Shown here piece by piece: positions 1 through 13,700 of a DNA stretch of 64,000 nt. The position numbers and the translations under genes are program-made. The notes beneath the pieces were generated by a model, which was not told the DNA's origin, did no database searches, and was given only the letters and a program-made list of their open reading frames with translations. How positions within the stretch are numbered: the first letter of the stretch is position 1; each line of letters starts with the position of its first letter. Source of the DNA: Pseudomonas laurylsulfatiphila (lineage in GTDB: Bacteria; Pseudomonadota; Gammaproteobacteria; Pseudomonadales; Pseudomonadaceae); assembly GCF_002934665.1 (NCBI RefSeq), contig NZ_NIRS01000009.1, positions 1 to 64,000 on the forward strand, given 5' to 3'.

Positions 1-110
1 GACCATAGAGCGTTGGAACCACCTGATCCCATCCCGAACTCAGAAGTGAAACGATGCATCGCCGATGGTAGTGTGGGGTTTCCCCATGTGAGAGTAGGTC
101 ATCGTCAAGA
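1..110 (+). rRNA. rrf: 5S ribosomal RNA (5' end cut by window)
   Basis: The stretch matches the Pseudomonas 5S rRNA, including the conserved CCGAACTCAGAAGTGAAACG core and the 3' arm ending in ATCGTCAAG. About seven 5' bases, the partner of that 3' arm, lie outside the window. This is therefore the tail of an rRNA operon read on the + strand. The exact 3' end is uncertain by two or three bases. Confidence 0.95.
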
Positions 111-120
111 TTAAATTCCG

Positions 121-157
121 AAACCCCAATTGCGAAAGCAGTTGGGGTTTTGTTTTT
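121..157 (+). terminator. rRNA operon terminator
   Basis: A perfect 9-bp stem AAACCCCAA (121-129) / TTGGGGTTT (142-150) is followed by a T-rich tract (TGTTTTTG). It lies 11 bp after the 5S gene, as expected for the intrinsic terminator of the rrn operon. Confidence 0.92.
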
Positions 158-245
158 GTCCGCAGAAAAGTCACGGCAACTGGATTTCTATGCAATAGCT
201 CGGCGCGTGGCTATCATGCGGGCCTCATTGTGAGGCGAGACCTGC

Positions 246-1205
246 ATGCTGACGTTGTTAAAGCTTCTTAAAGATGGCCGATTCCATTCGGGTCAAGCAT
301 TGGGTGCTGCCCTGGGCGTCAGTCGTAGCGCCGTGTGGAAGCAGCTTCAGCATTTAGAAGCTGAGCTGGGATTGTCCATTCATAAAGTTCGTGGGCGCGG
401 CTATCAATTGTCCGCGCCATTAGCGCTGCTCGATCCTTCCGAGATCAGTGCCCGGGCGATTTCCTGCGACTGGCCCGTCCAGGTTTACCACTCAATCGAC
501 TCCACGAACGCCGAGGCGCTGCGCGCTATAGAGCGGGGGCAGGCTGCGCCCTTTCTTGTGCTTTCGGAGCGGCAGACGGCCGGGCGCGGGCGACGGGGTC
601 GCAAATGGGTCAGTCCCTTCGCTGAGAACGTCTATTACAGCCTGGTACTGCGTATTGATGGTGGGATGCGCCAGTTGGAGGGCTTGAGTCTCGTCGTTGG
701 GCTCGCTGTTTTGCAGACGTTGCGTGAGCTGGGTATTGCGGCCGCTGGATTAAAGTGGCCCAACGATGTTCTGGTGGGTCAGAAAAAGATCGCTGGAATA
801 TTGCTCGAGCTGGTCGGTGACCCTGCTGATGTGTGCCACGTGGTTCTGGGGGTGGGAATCAATGTGAACATGCAGTCCGCTGACGAGGTGGACCAGCAAT
901 GGACATCCATGCGGCTCGAATCAGGCAAATTGTTTGATCGCAACCAATTGGTCGCCATTTTGGGGGAGATGCTGCAGCGATACCTGGCTCGTCACCAGGC
1001 AGGTGGTTTTTTGGCCATCCAGTCGGAGTGGGAGCAAAATCACCTGTGGCAGGGGCGAAGCGTGTCGTTGATTGCCGGTGTCAATCAAATTGATGGTGAG
1101 GTGCTTGGTATTGATGGCCAGGGTGCCCTGCGCCTGAAGGTGGATGGTGTGGAGAAAGTCTTCAGTGGTGGTGAATTGAGCCTGAGGTTGCGTGATGATT
1201 CTTGA
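246..1205 (+). CDS. birA: BirA: biotin-protein ligase and biotin-operon repressor
   Basis: This 319-aa cytosolic protein activates biotin as biotinyl-AMP and attaches it to the biotin carrier protein of acetyl-CoA carboxylase. The bifunctional form also represses biotin synthesis genes. Residues 1-60 form a winged-helix DNA-binding domain with its HTH near 15-38. The ligase domain carries the biotinyl-AMP loop GRGRRG (113-118), KWPNDV (170-175) and KIAGIL (181-186). The N-terminal HTH argues for the repressor type rather than ligase only. GAGGCGAG at 232-239 supports the ATG at 246. The 3' end overlaps coaX by 14 bp, so translation of the two is probably coupled. birA-coaX-SPOR is the order I recall for P. 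aeruginosa PA4280-PA4278. Confidence 0.96.
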   Translation: MLTLLKLLKDGRFHSGQALGAALGVSRSAVWKQLQHLEAELGLSIHKVRGRGYQLSAPLALLDPSEISARAISCDWPVQVYHSIDSTNAEALRAIERGQAAPFLVLSERQTAGRGRRGRKWVSPFAENVYYSLVLRIDGGMRQLEGLSLVVGLAVLQTLRELGIAAAGLKWPNDVLVGQKKIAGILLELVGDPADVCHVVLGVGINVNMQSADEVDQQWTSMRLESGKLFDRNQLVAILGEMLQRYLARHQAGGFLAIQSEWEQNHLWQGRSVSLIAGVNQIDGEVLGIDGQGALRLKVDGVEKVFSGGELSLRLRDDS

Positions 1206-1944
1206 GCTCGATTGTGGGAATAGTTTCATCAAGTGGCGCGTGCTTGCGGCGAATGCCGGGCAGTTGCTTGGTGAGGGGGTTGTCGATTCCAATCTCGCAT
1301 TGCTTGAGGGATTGGGGGAGCTCAAAGGGCTTGCCCTCACGTTTTGCCGGCTGGTGAGCGTCAGGACTGCGGAAGAGACCGGTGCGCTGACGTCATTGCT
1401 GAAGGATACCTTTGGTGTGCCGATAGTGTGCGCAGCGCCTGCTCGCGAAATGTCAGGCGTGCGCAACGGTTATGAAGAGTTTGAGCGGCTGGGTCTGGAT
1501 CGGTGGCTTGCAATGCTTGGAGGCTTTCATCTGGCTTCAGGCGCGTGCCTGGTGCTCGACTTCGGTACGGCCGTGACTGCGGACTTTATCGCTTCTGATG
1601 GAGAGCACCTGGGTGGTTTCATCTGTCCGGGTATGCCGTTGATGCGCAACCAGTTGCGTACCCATACGCGCAAAATTCGTTACGGAGATCTGGCGGCGGA
1701 GCAGGCTCTGGAAAGTCTTGTTCCGGGTCGTGCGACTGTCGAGGCTGTCGAGCGTGGTTGTTTGCTGATGTTGCGCGGCTTCGTAATGACTCAGCTCGAG
1801 TTGGCGCGAAGCTACTGGGGTGAGGACTTTGTCGTATTCCTCACCGGGGGGGATGCGAGCCTGGTTTCTGAGGTCGTGCCTCGGGCCAGGGTGGTTCCGG
1901 ACTTGGTGTTTGTCGGATTGGCCATGGCCTGTCCCTTGTCCTGA
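1192..1944 (+). CDS. coaX: Type III pantothenate kinase
   Basis: CoaX phosphorylates pantothenate in the first step of coenzyme A synthesis. Type III enzymes belong to the ASKHA fold and need a monovalent cation. The 250-aa protein opens with the phosphate-binding segment [12 protein letters not shown]. It has the catalytic-core motif [12 protein letters not shown] in the middle and FLTGGDA near the C-terminus, as in CoaX. Two consecutive ATG codons (1192, 1195) are possible starts; relatives usually begin [10 protein letters not shown], so 1195 may be the real one. No CoaA-type kinase is seen nearby. The gene is embedded in the birA transcript with a 14-bp overlap. Confidence 0.95.
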   Translation: MMILELDCGNSFIKWRVLAANAGQLLGEGVVDSNLALLEGLGELKGLALTFCRLVSVRTAEETGALTSLLKDTFGVPIVCAAPAREMSGVRNGYEEFERLGLDRWLAMLGGFHLASGACLVLDFGTAVTADFIASDGEHLGGFICPGMPLMRNQLRTHTRKIRYGDLAAEQALESLVPGRATVEAVERGCLLMLRGFVMTQLELARSYWGEDFVVFLTGGDASLVSEVVPRARVVPDLVFVGLAMACPLS

Positions 1945-1951
1945 GGTTTTT

Positions 1952-2389
1952 ATGCGTTGGTTGTTTCTGCTGCTGCTTGTCCTCAATGGCTTTTACTACA
2001 TCTGGCATCAACAAGAGGCTCCGCTGCGCGCGAAGGATGTCACGCCTTTGAGTCTGTATCGCGGGTCTCAGCAGGATATACGCCTGTTGAGCGAAGCGGG
2101 TGACGCCTCCAAAGACAAGGCTAAAGCTGTCTCGCCAGACAATGGCTGCCTTTATCTGGGGGGGTATACGCGTCAGGACGCCGCGCAGGCGGTTGAGCGT
2201 CGGTTGAGCGGGATGGAGGTCAAATACCAGTCCCTGCCCAGGGGCTCGGAAAGCGCAGGGTATTGGGTGCGTATTGCACCGGAAAGCCGGCGTTGGCTGG
2301 ACGATCTGCAGCTGCAAAACCTTTCTAAAGAATTCAATGAGTTAAAACATAAAATAATGCCGTGCGAGGGGGTTGCACCCATCGAATAG
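1952..2389 (+). CDS. SPOR-domain membrane protein
   Basis: The 145-aa protein begins with one hydrophobic segment (residues about 2-17, LFLLLLVLNGFYYIW) that should act as an uncleaved anchor. It ends in a SPOR-like domain from about residue 67 (CLYLGGYTRQDAAQAVERRL). SPOR domains bind denuded peptidoglycan glycans, so a cell-envelope role is likely; the precise function is unknown. I chose ATG 1952, seven bases after the coaX stop, because the anchor starts there. An upstream in-frame start at 1820 would lie inside coaX. It is the third gene of the birA-coaX transcript, the position of PA4278 in P. aeruginosa. Confidence 0.85.
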   Translation: MRWLFLLLLVLNGFYYIWHQQEAPLRAKDVTPLSLYRGSQQDIRLLSEAGDASKDKAKAVSPDNGCLYLGGYTRQDAAQAVERRLSGMEVKYQSLPRGSESAGYWVRIAPESRRWLDDLQLQNLSKEFNELKHKIMPCEGVAPIE

Positions 2390-2401
2390 TTTGCATAGAA
2401 T
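2373..2401 (+). promoter_or_regulatory. Upstream promoter of the tRNA cluster
   Basis: TTGCAC (2373-2378), 17-bp spacer, TAGAAT (2396-2401), then the GC-rich discriminator GGCGCCC. The -35 box lies inside the last codons of the SPOR gene. Between this promoter and the next is a 7-bp inverted repeat, GGTTAGC (2432-2438) / GCTAACC (2461-2467), with a 22-nt loop. No gene is visible in that leader. Confidence 0.65.
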
Positions 2402-2490
2402 GGCGCCCGCTCCACAGCGAACACCGGAAACGGTTAGCGATGTGAAGCGAGGTCAACGCAGCTAACCTCAAGATTTAATTGAGAAAATGC

Positions 2491-2518
2491 TTGACAGAAG
2501 GCTGGCATGATGTAGAAT
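2491..2518 (+). promoter_or_regulatory. Proximal promoter of the tRNA cluster
   Basis: TTGACA (2491-2496), 16-bp spacer, TAGAAT (2513-2518), followed by GCCGGCTCGC. The transcript would start near 2525, about 7 bp before tRNA-Tyr. The GC-rich discriminator is typical of stringently controlled stable-RNA promoters. Confidence 0.85.
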
Positions 2519-2531
2519 GCCGGCTCGCTTA

Positions 2532-2616
<85 letters not shown>

Positions 2617-2640
2617 TTTTTAGCGAGAGCTGTAAGCCTC

Positions 2641-2714
<74 letters not shown>

Positions 2715-2740
2715 AGTTTACGGGTTTTGCACAGTGTTAC

Positions 2741-2816
2741 GCTCTTGTAGCTCAGTTGGTAGAGCACACCCTTGGTAAGGGTGAGGTCAGCGGTTCAAAT
2801 CCGCTCAAGAGCTCCA
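2741..2816 (+). tRNA. tRNA-Thr (anticodon GGT)
   Basis: This 76-nt tRNA has acceptor GCTCTTG pairing with CAAGAGC, followed by TCCA with encoded CCA. The anticodon GGT is at 2774-2776. In P. aeruginosa tufB follows directly; here a terminator follows instead. Confidence 0.97.
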
Positions 2817-2822
2817 TATAAC

Positions 2823-2854
2823 AAGGCAGATATGAAAATATCTGCCTTTGTTTT
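2823..2854 (+). terminator. Terminator after the Tyr-Gly-Thr tRNAs
   Basis: A perfect 11-bp stem AAGGCAGATAT (2823-2833) / ATATCTGCCTT (2838-2848) with a GAAA tetraloop is followed by TGTTTT. It begins 7 bp after tRNA-Thr and closes the tRNA transcript where tufB would be expected. Confidence 0.9.
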
Positions 2855-2940
2855 AGGTGGTTGTGGTTGCGCCTCGTTGTGTTTTCGAGGTTGCCGGTGT
2901 CGCAGATGCTGGTATTGCAGTCGGGATTGCCTGGTAAGTG

Positions 2941-2969
2941 TTGTAAAGTCTTTTTCGGGTCGGCATAAT
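2941..2969 (+). promoter_or_regulatory. Promoter of tRNA-Trp and secE
   Basis: TTGTAA (2941-2946), 17-bp spacer, CATAAT (2964-2969), then GGTCGGCC. The start would fall near 2977, 13 bp before tRNA-Trp. A promoter is needed here because the preceding terminator isolates tRNA-Trp from the other tRNAs. Confidence 0.6.
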
Positions 2970-2989
2970 GGTCGGCCTGATTTTGTTTT

Positions 2990-3065
2990 AGGTCAGTAGC
3001 TCAATTGGCAGAGCGACGGTCTCCAAAACCGTAGGTTGGGGGTTCGATTCCCTCCTGACCTGCCA
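2990..3065 (+). tRNA. tRNA-Trp (anticodon CCA)
   Basis: This 76-nt tRNA has acceptor AGGTCAG (2990-2996) pairing with CTGACCT (3055-3061), discriminator G and encoded CCA (3063-3065). The anticodon CCA is at 3023-3025. It lies 45 bp before secE and is probably cut from the secE-nusG transcript. Confidence 0.97.
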
Positions 3066-3110
3066 GATTCACCTGGTGTGTCTGGCTTTCTTTTCACAGG
3101 ATCTTCATAG

Positions 3111-3479
3111 ATGACTCCTAAAGCTGAAGCTCAAGGCTCTCGTTTCGACCTCCTCAAGTGGCTTGTAGTAGTCGCTCTGGTGGTTGTTGGCGTTGTTGGC
3201 AATCAGTACTTTTCTGCTTCGCCGATCCTGTACCGCGTACTCGCATTGCTTGCCATTGCTGCCGTAGCTGCCTTTGTAGGCCTGCAGACGGTCAAGGGTA
3301 AGTCTTTCTTTGTACTGGTTAAGGAAGCTCGCACCGAGATTCGTAAAGTCGTTTGGCCAACTCGCCAAGAAACCACGCAGACCACCCTGATTGTGGTGGC
3401 TGTTGTTCTGGTTATGGCGTTGCTGTTGTGGGGGCTTGATTCCCTGCTCGGCTGGCTTGTTTCCTTGATTGTCGGCTAA
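3111..3479 (+). CDS. secE: SecE, preprotein translocase subunit
   Basis: SecE clamps the two halves of SecY in the inner-membrane SecYEG channel. The 122-aa protein has three hydrophobic segments (about 16-34, 42-60 and 93-118), the three-helix form of gammaproteobacteria. The conserved amphipathic region EARTEIRKVVWPTRQET precedes the last helix. AGGAT about 10 bp upstream supports ATG 3111. It stands 9 bp before nusG, the standard secE-nusG pair. The partner secY is at 28.9 kb in this window. Confidence 0.97.
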   Translation: MTPKAEAQGSRFDLLKWLVVVALVVVGVVGNQYFSASPILYRVLALLAIAAVAAFVGLQTVKGKSFFVLVKEARTEIRKVVWPTRQETTQTTLIVVAVVLVMALLLWGLDSLLGWLVSLIVG

Positions 3480-3488
3480 GGGTGTCCC

Positions 3489-4022
3489 GTGGCTAAGCGT
3501 TGGTATGTTGTGCATGCTTACTCCGGTTACGAGAAGCATGTAATGCGCTCGCTGATCGAGCGCGTAAAGCTGGCCGGTATGGAAGACGGCTTCGGCGAGA
3601 TTCTGGTTCCCACTGAAGAAGTGGTTGAAATGCGCAATGGCCAGAAGCGCAAAAGCGAACGCAAATTCTTCCCTGGCTACGTGCTGGTGCAGATGGATAT
3701 GAATGAGGGTACTTGGCACTTGGTCAAGGATACTCCTCGGGTGATGGGTTTCATTGGCGGTACCGCCGACAAGCCTGCACCGATCACCGATAAGGAAGCA
3801 GAAGCGATTCTGCGCCGCGTTGCTGACGGTAGCGACAAGCCGAAGCCGAAGACGTTGTTCGAGCCGGGCGAGTCGGTACGTGTCAATGACGGTCCATTCG
3901 CGGACTTTACCGGTGTTGTTGAAGAAGTTAACTACGAAAAGAGCCGGATTCAGGTCGCAGTGCTCATTTTCGGTCGCTCTACTCCGGTGGAGCTCGAGTT
4001 CAGCCAGGTCGAAAAGGTCTAG
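3489..4022 (+). CDS. nusG: NusG transcription elongation factor
   Basis: NusG binds the RNA polymerase clamp, suppresses pausing, and links polymerase to Rho or to ribosomal protein S10. The 177-aa protein has an N-terminal NGN domain beginning [15 protein letters not shown]. The C-terminal KOW domain starts near residue 125 ([19 protein letters not shown]). The start is GTG (3489): the encoded [14 protein letters not shown] is the conserved N-terminus and no ATG precedes it. An intrinsic terminator follows 16 bp after the stop. Confidence 0.97.
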   Translation: MAKRWYVVHAYSGYEKHVMRSLIERVKLAGMEDGFGEILVPTEEVVEMRNGQKRKSERKFFPGYVLVQMDMNEGTWHLVKDTPRVMGFIGGTADKPAPITDKEAEAILRRVADGSDKPKPKTLFEPGESVRVNDGPFADFTGVVEEVNYEKSRIQVAVLIFGRSTPVELEFSQVEKV

Positions 4023-4037
4023 CTGAGCAACAATCCC

Positions 4038-4066
4038 AACCCCGCAGCCGTAGGCTGTGGGGTTTT
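4038..4066 (+). terminator. Terminator between nusG and rplK
   Basis: A 12-bp stem AACCCCGCAGCC (4038-4049) / GGCTGTGGGGTT (4053-4064) with one G-T pair and a 3-nt loop runs into TTTT. It separates secE-nusG from the L11 operon. I could not identify a strong promoter in the 73 bp between it and rplK. Confidence 0.88.
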
Positions 4067-4139
4067 GTCGTCACTGGGATAAACGCGCAAGTAACCGGGG
4101 AGCCTCTCGAGGCGTTCGAACCCGTAATTGGAGTGCCTC

Positions 4140-4571
4140 ATGGCCAAGAAGATTACCGCTTACATCAAGCTGCAAGTGAAGGCCGCTCAGGCTAACCCAA
4201 GCCCACCTGTTGGTCCTGCTCTGGGTCAGCACGGCGTGAACATCATGGAATTCTGCAAGGCTTTCAACGCCCGTACCCAGGGTCTTGAGCCAGGTCTGCC
4301 GACTCCAGTGATCATCACTGTCTACAGCGACCGTAGCTTCACTTTCGAAACCAAATCCACCCCTGCTTCGGTTCTGCTGAAGAAGGCGGCCGGTCTGACC
4401 AGCGGTTCCGCTCGTCCGAACACCGTTAAGGTTGGCACCGTAACTCGTGCTCAGCTGGAAGAAATCGCGAAAACCAAAAACGCGGATCTGACTGCAGCTG
4501 ATATGGAAGCAGCCGTGCGTACCATCGCCGGTTCTGCTCGTAGCATGGGCCTTAACGTGGAGGGTGTGTAA
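4140..4571 (+). CDS. rplK: Ribosomal protein L11
   Basis: L11 forms the stalk base with the GTPase-associated region of 23S rRNA and is needed for RelA activation on stalled ribosomes. The 143-aa protein starts [13 protein letters not shown] and has the N-terminal proline-rich loop ([20 protein letters not shown]) and the C-terminal rRNA-binding domain. I chose ATG 4140, which has GGAG just upstream and matches the family; an in-frame start 12 bp earlier lies within that ribosome-binding region. The stop overlaps the rplA start by one base. Confidence 0.97.
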   Translation: MAKKITAYIKLQVKAAQANPSPPVGPALGQHGVNIMEFCKAFNARTQGLEPGLPTPVIITVYSDRSFTFETKSTPASVLLKKAAGLTSGSARPNTVKVGTVTRAQLEEIAKTKNADLTAADMEAAVRTIAGSARSMGLNVEGV

Positions 4572-5266
4572 TGGCTAAGCTGACCAAGCGTCAAAAGGCT
4601 ATCGCCGGCAAAATCGAAGCAGGCAAGGCCTACAACTTTGTAGACGCTGCTGCCCTGCTGGCCGAGCTGTCGACTGTCAAGTTCAGCGAGTCGTTCGACG
4701 TAGCTGTAAACCTGGGTGTTGACCCGCGTAAATCCGACCAGGTCGTTCGTAGCGCTACCGTGCTGCCACACGGCACTGGCAAGACCGTTCGCGTTGCTGT
4801 GTTCACCCAGGGTCCAGCTGCTGAAGCCGCTCTGGCTGCCGGCGCTGACCGTGTAGGCATGGACGACCTGGCTGCCGAAATGAAAGGCGGCGACCTGAAC
4901 TATGACGTAGTGATCGCATCCCCGGATGCAATGCGCGTTGTAGGTCAGTTGGGTCAGATCCTCGGTCCACGTGGCCTGATGCCTAACCCTAAAGTCGGCA
5001 CCGTGACTCCAGACGTAGCTACCGCGGTTAAAAACGCCAAGGCTGGTCAGGTTCGTTATCGCACCGACAAAAACGGCATCATCCACACTTCCGTTGGCAA
5101 GATCGGCTTCGACGCCGTCAAGCTGAAGGAAAACGTTGAAGCCCTGATCGCTGATCTGAAGCGTATCAAGCCAGCTTCCTCGAAAGGCATCTACGTCAAG
5201 CGCGTTACCCTGAGCACCACTATGGGCCCAGGTCTGGTTATCGACCAGAGCTCGCTCGACGCGTAA
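4571..5266 (+). CDS. rplA: Ribosomal protein L1
   Basis: L1 forms the mobile L1 stalk at the tRNA exit site and, in E. coli, represses its own rplK-rplA mRNA. The 231-aa protein starts [13 protein letters not shown] and carries the L1 motif [18 protein letters not shown]. Its ATG shares a base with the rplK stop (TAATG), so it is translationally coupled to L11. Confidence 0.97.
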   Translation: MAKLTKRQKAIAGKIEAGKAYNFVDAAALLAELSTVKFSESFDVAVNLGVDPRKSDQVVRSATVLPHGTGKTVRVAVFTQGPAAEAALAAGADRVGMDDLAAEMKGGDLNYDVVIASPDAMRVVGQLGQILGPRGLMPNPKVGTVTPDVATAVKNAKAGQVRYRTDKNGIIHTSVGKIGFDAVKLKENVEALIADLKRIKPASSKGIYVKRVTLSTTMGPGLVIDQSSLDA

Positions 5267-5465
5267 GACACAAATTGGCGCAAGCGATTGCGCCAATTGA
5301 AAAAATTGGGGTCCCTGCCTGGCGGGGGCTATCCAAGACCGTAGGCGACGCAAGTCTTAAACCACAAGCCTACGCAGATGGTGCTCCCGGTTCCTTACCG
5401 AATCAGACACCAAAACGACATCCGGTTTCGACCAGATGAAACGGTAACAAGCAGGAGTTAAACCC
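5267..5465 (+). promoter_or_regulatory. rplJ leader with hairpin and probable L10-binding RNA
   Basis: This 199-bp gap opens with a hairpin AATTGGCGCAA (5273-5283) / TTGCGCCAATT (5288-5298) with a GCGA loop and no U tract, so it may be an mRNA-stabilising or processing element. The rest contains GGTGCTCCCGGTTCC, resembling the L10(L12)4 binding leader (Rfam L10_leader) by which L10 represses rplJL in other bacteria. I see no convincing promoter in it. Confidence 0.55.
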
Positions 5466-5966
5466 GTGGCAATTAAACTCGAAGACAAGAAGGCCATCGT
5501 CGCTGAAGTCAACGAGGCTGCCAAAGTCGCTCTGTCCGCTGTCGTGGCTGATGCCCGTGGCGTAACAGTAGGCGCGATGACCGGACTCCGTAAAGAGGCT
5601 CGTGAAGCTGGCGTTTACGTACGTGTTGTACGTAACACCCTGCTCAAGCGCGCTGTTGCTGACACTGAATTCAGTGTCCTCAACGACGTGTTCACCGGCC
5701 CTACCCTGATTGCGTTCTCCAAGGAACATCCAGGCGCTGCTGCCCGGATCTTCAAGGAATTCGCAAAGGGTCAGGACAAGTTCGAGATCAAGGCAGCTGC
5801 GTTCGAGGGCAAGTTCCTCGCAGCTAACCAAATCGACGTACTGGCAACTCTGCCGACCCGTGACGAAGCAATTTCTCAGCTGATGAGCGTGATTCAAGGC
5901 GCTACCAGCAAATTGGCTCGTACTCTGGCGGCAATTCGCGACCAGAAAGAAGCTGCTGCAGCCTAA
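5466..5966 (+). CDS. rplJ: Ribosomal protein L10
   Basis: L10 holds L7/L12 dimers on the 50S stalk and autoregulates rplJL. The 166-aa protein starts [19 protein letters not shown] and carries the conserved [11 protein letters not shown] and, at the C-terminus, the alanine-rich helix that binds L12. The start codon is GTG (5466), with AGGAG at 5452-5456. Confidence 0.97.
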   Translation: MAIKLEDKKAIVAEVNEAAKVALSAVVADARGVTVGAMTGLRKEAREAGVYVRVVRNTLLKRAVADTEFSVLNDVFTGPTLIAFSKEHPGAAARIFKEFAKGQDKFEIKAAAFEGKFLAANQIDVLATLPTRDEAISQLMSVIQGATSKLARTLAAIRDQKEAAAA

Positions 5967-6041
5967 GGCTCGTCAACTTCTCGCGTTTTTTGTTTTTTTC
6001 GATGGTCGCGTAGGCCGTCCCCAATATCAGGAATTAGATTC

Positions 6042-6407
6042 ATGTCTATCTCTCAGAACGATATCCTTGAAGCAGTTGGCAACATGTCCGTAATGGAAGT
6101 TGTTGAGCTGATCAAAGCTTTCGAAGAAAAATTCGGTGTTACCGCTGCTGCTGCATCGGCTGGTCCAGCTGTTGCTGCTGCCGTTGCTGAAGAGCAAACC
6201 GAATTCAACGTCATGCTGACCGAAGCTGGCGAGAAGAAAGTTAACGTGATCAAGGCTGTACGTGAACTGACCGGTCTGGGCTTGAAAGAAGCCAAGGCTG
6301 TAGTTGACGGCGCACCTGCCATGGTTCTGGAAGCTGTTGCCAAAGACGCAGCTGACAAAGCCAAAGCAGCTCTGGAAGAAGCAGGCGCTAAAGTCGAGCT
6401 GAAGTAA
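6042..6407 (+). CDS. rplL: Ribosomal protein L7/L12
   Basis: This stalk protein recruits and activates translational GTPases (EF-G, EF-Tu, IF2), both encoded GTPases of which are in this window. The 121-aa acidic protein has an N-terminal dimerisation domain, an Ala-rich hinge at about 36-52, and a C-terminal domain with [15 protein letters not shown]. It follows rplJ after 75 bp and precedes an attenuator before rpoB. Confidence 0.97.
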   Translation: MSISQNDILEAVGNMSVMEVVELIKAFEEKFGVTAAAASAGPAVAAAVAEEQTEFNVMLTEAGEKKVNVIKAVRELTGLGLKEAKAVVDGAPAMVLEAVAKDAADKAKAALEEAGAKVELK

Positions 6408-6453
6408 GCATCGACTTTGCTCCTCCAGCCCGAGCGTTAAGCGACAGGCTGAT

Positions 6454-6482
6454 GGCTGGTGGCTCTTGCCACCGGCCTTTTT
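6454..6482 (+). terminator. rplL-rpoB attenuator
   Basis: A 10-bp stem GGCTGGTGGC (6454-6463) / GCCACCGGCC (6468-6477) with a TCTT loop runs into TTTTT. It lies in the 220-bp rplL-rpoB gap, where E. coli has a partial terminator that lets only a fraction of polymerases reach rpoBC. No promoter is obvious between it and rpoB, which fits read-through control. Confidence 0.85.
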
Positions 6483-6627
6483 CCGTTATTGGCAGCCGAC
6501 TGGGTCGGTGCCGATAACGTGCTGTAACCACCCGATGCGGTGGCGCAAACCATGGGGTTTGCACGATTTTCTGGCTGCTCCCGTCGGGAGGGGCCAAACA
6601 AGCAGGTGACCAAGCTGGGGAACGCTG

Positions 6628-10701
<4,074 letters not shown>

Positions 10702-10765
10702 CACGTGACGCGAATCGAGAGCGGGGCAGGATTGCCCGCTCTCTGCTCCGCCAGGAGGAAAGGCC

Positions 10766-13700
10766 TTGAAAGACCTACTGAATTTGCTGAAAAACCAGGG
10801 TCAAGTCGAAGAGTTCGACGCCATCCGTATCGGATTGGCATCGCCTGAGATGATCCGTTCGTGGTCGTTCGGTGAAGTTAAAAAGCCGGAAACCATCAAC
10901 TACCGTACGTTCAAACCTGAGCGTGACGGTCTGTTCTGCGCCAAGATCTTTGGCCCGGTAAAGGATTACGAGTGCCTGTGCGGTAAGTACAAGCGCTTGA
11001 AGCACCGCGGTGTGATCTGCGAGAAGTGCGGCGTTGAAGTCGCGCTGGCAAAAGTTCGTCGTGAGCGCATGGCGCACATCGAACTGGCCTCGCCGGTTGC
11101 CCACATCTGGTTCCTGAAATCGCTGCCGTCCCGTATCGGCTTGCTGATGGACATGACCCTGCGTGATATCGAACGCGTTCTCTACTTCGAGAGCTACGTC
11201 GTTATCGATCCAGGCATGACCACCCTTGAAAAAGGTCAGCTGCTGAACGACGAGCAGTACTTCGAAGCGCTGGAAGAGTTCGGCGACGATTTCGATGCCC
11301 GCATGGGTGCCGAAGCTGTCCGCGAACTGCTGCACGCTATCGACCTGGAGCACGAGATTGGCCGCCTGCGTGAAGAAATTCCGCAAACCAACTCGGAAAC
11401 CAAGATCAAGAAGCTGTCCAAGCGTCTGAAGTTGATGGAAGCCTTCCAGGGTTCCGGCAACCTGCCAGAGTGGATGGTGCTGACCGTTCTGCCGGTTCTG
11501 CCGCCAGATCTGCGTCCACTGGTCCCGCTGGATGGCGGTCGTTTCGCGACTTCCGACCTCAACGATCTGTATCGTCGAGTGATCAACCGTAACAACCGTT
11601 TGAAGCGCCTGCTGGATCTGTCCGCTCCGGACATCATCGTGCGCAACGAAAAGCGTATGTTGCAGGAAGCCGTCGACGCACTGCTCGACAACGGTCGTCG
11701 TGGCCGCGCTATCACAGGTTCCAACAAGCGTCCTCTGAAATCCCTGGCTGACATGATCAAGGGTAAGCAGGGTCGTTTCCGTCAGAACTTGCTCGGTAAG
11801 CGTGTTGACTACTCCGGCCGTTCGGTAATTACCGTAGGTCCGACCCTGCGTCTGCACCAGTGCGGTCTGCCGAAGAAGATGGCTCTCGAGCTGTTCAAGC
11901 CGTTCATTTTCGGCAAGCTGGAAATGCGTGGCCTCGCGACCACCATCAAGGCTGCCAAGAAGATGGTCGAGCGCGAGCTGCCGGAAGTTTGGGACGTTCT
12001 CGCTGAAGTGATTCGCGAACACCCGGTTCTTCTCAACCGTGCACCGACCCTTCACCGTCTGGGTATCCAGGCGTTTGAACCGGTACTGATCGAAGGTAAG
12101 GCTATCCAGCTGCACCCGCTGGTCTGCGCCGCGTACAACGCCGACTTCGACGGCGACCAAATGGCCGTGCACGTACCGCTGACGCTGGAAGCCCAGCTGG
12201 AAGCGCGTGCGTTGATGATGTCGACCAACAACATTCTGTCGCCAGCCAACGGTGAGCCAATCATCGTTCCGTCGCAGGACGTTGTATTGGGTCTGTACTA
12301 CATGACGCGTGAAGCGATCAACGCCAAGGGCGAAGGTCGTGTGTTCGCGGATCTGCAGGAAGTTGACCGTGTGTTCCGTGCCGGCGAAGCCGCACTGCAC
12401 GCCAAGGTCAAAGTCCGGATCAACGAAACCGTCAACGACCGTGACGGCGGCAGCGTGACCAACACCCGTATCGTCGACACCACTGTCGGCCGTGCGCTGT
12501 TGTTCCAGGTTGTGCCAAAAGGTCTGTCGTACGACGTCGTCAACCTGCCGATGAAGAAAAAGGCGATCTCCAAGCTGATCAACCAGTGCTACCGCGTGGT
12601 TGGTCTGAAAGAGACCGTTATCTTCGCTGACCAGTTGATGTACACCGGTTTTGCCTATTCGACCATCTCCGGCGTTTCCATCGGTGTTAACGACTTCGTT
12701 ATCCCGGATGAAAAAGCCCGCATCATCGGTGCAGCCACCGACGAAGTGAAAGAGATCGAGAGCCAGTACGCCTCCGGCCTGGTAACCCAGGGCGAGAAGT
12801 ACAACAAAGTGATCGACCTTTGGTCCAAGGCGAACGACGAAGTTTCCAAGGCGATGATGGCCAACCTCTCGAAAGAGAAAGTCATCGACCGTCATGGCGT
12901 CGAAGTCGACCAGGAATCGTTCAACTCGATGTACATGATGGCCGACTCGGGTGCGCGGGGTTCCGCAGCACAGATTCGTCAGCTCGCCGGTATGCGTGGC
13001 CTGATGGCCAAGCCGGACGGTTCCATCATTGAAACGCCGATTACTGCGAACTTCCGTGAAGGTTTGAGCGTACTTCAGTACTTCATCTCCACTCACGGTG
13101 CTCGTAAAGGTCTGGCGGATACCGCGTTGAAAACGGCGAACTCGGGTTACCTGACTCGTCGTCTGGTAGACGTGGCGCAGGATCTGGTTGTAACCGAGAT
13201 CGATTGCGGCACCGAGCACGGTCTGCTGATGACTCCGCACATTGAAGGCGGTGACGTTGTAGAGCCGTTGGGTGAGCGCGTATTGGGTCGTGTTATTGCC
13301 CGTGACGTATTCAAGCCGGGTACCGAGGACGTCATCGTTCCTGCTGGCACCCTGGTAGACGAGAAGTGGGTCGAGTTCATCGAGCTGAACAGCATCGACG
13401 AAGTGATCGTGCGTTCGCCGATCAGCTGCGAAACCCGCTACGGCATTTGCGCCAAGTGCTACGGCCGTGACCTGGCTCGTGGTCACCAGGTGAACATCGG
13501 TGAAGCGGTCGGCGTTATCGCTGCCCAGTCCATCGGTGAGCCGGGTACACAGCTGACGATGCGTACGTTCCACATCGGTGGTGCGGCAAGCCGGACCTCC
13601 GCAGCCGACAGCGTTCAGGTGAAGAATGGCGGTACCGTCCGTCTGCATAACCTGAAGCACGTTGAGCGAGTGGACGGTCACCTGGTTGCCGTGTCCCGTT

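Noticed and set aside
2855-2989. Remnant of tufB or a small gene between tRNA-Thr and tRNA-Trp
   Set aside because: No similarity to tuf and no open frame with a ribosome-binding site; only the terminator and promoter are supported.
4067-4139. Strong promoter for rplK
   Set aside because: I could not find a -35/-10 pair with suitable spacing in this gap; expression may come from read-through or a weak promoter.
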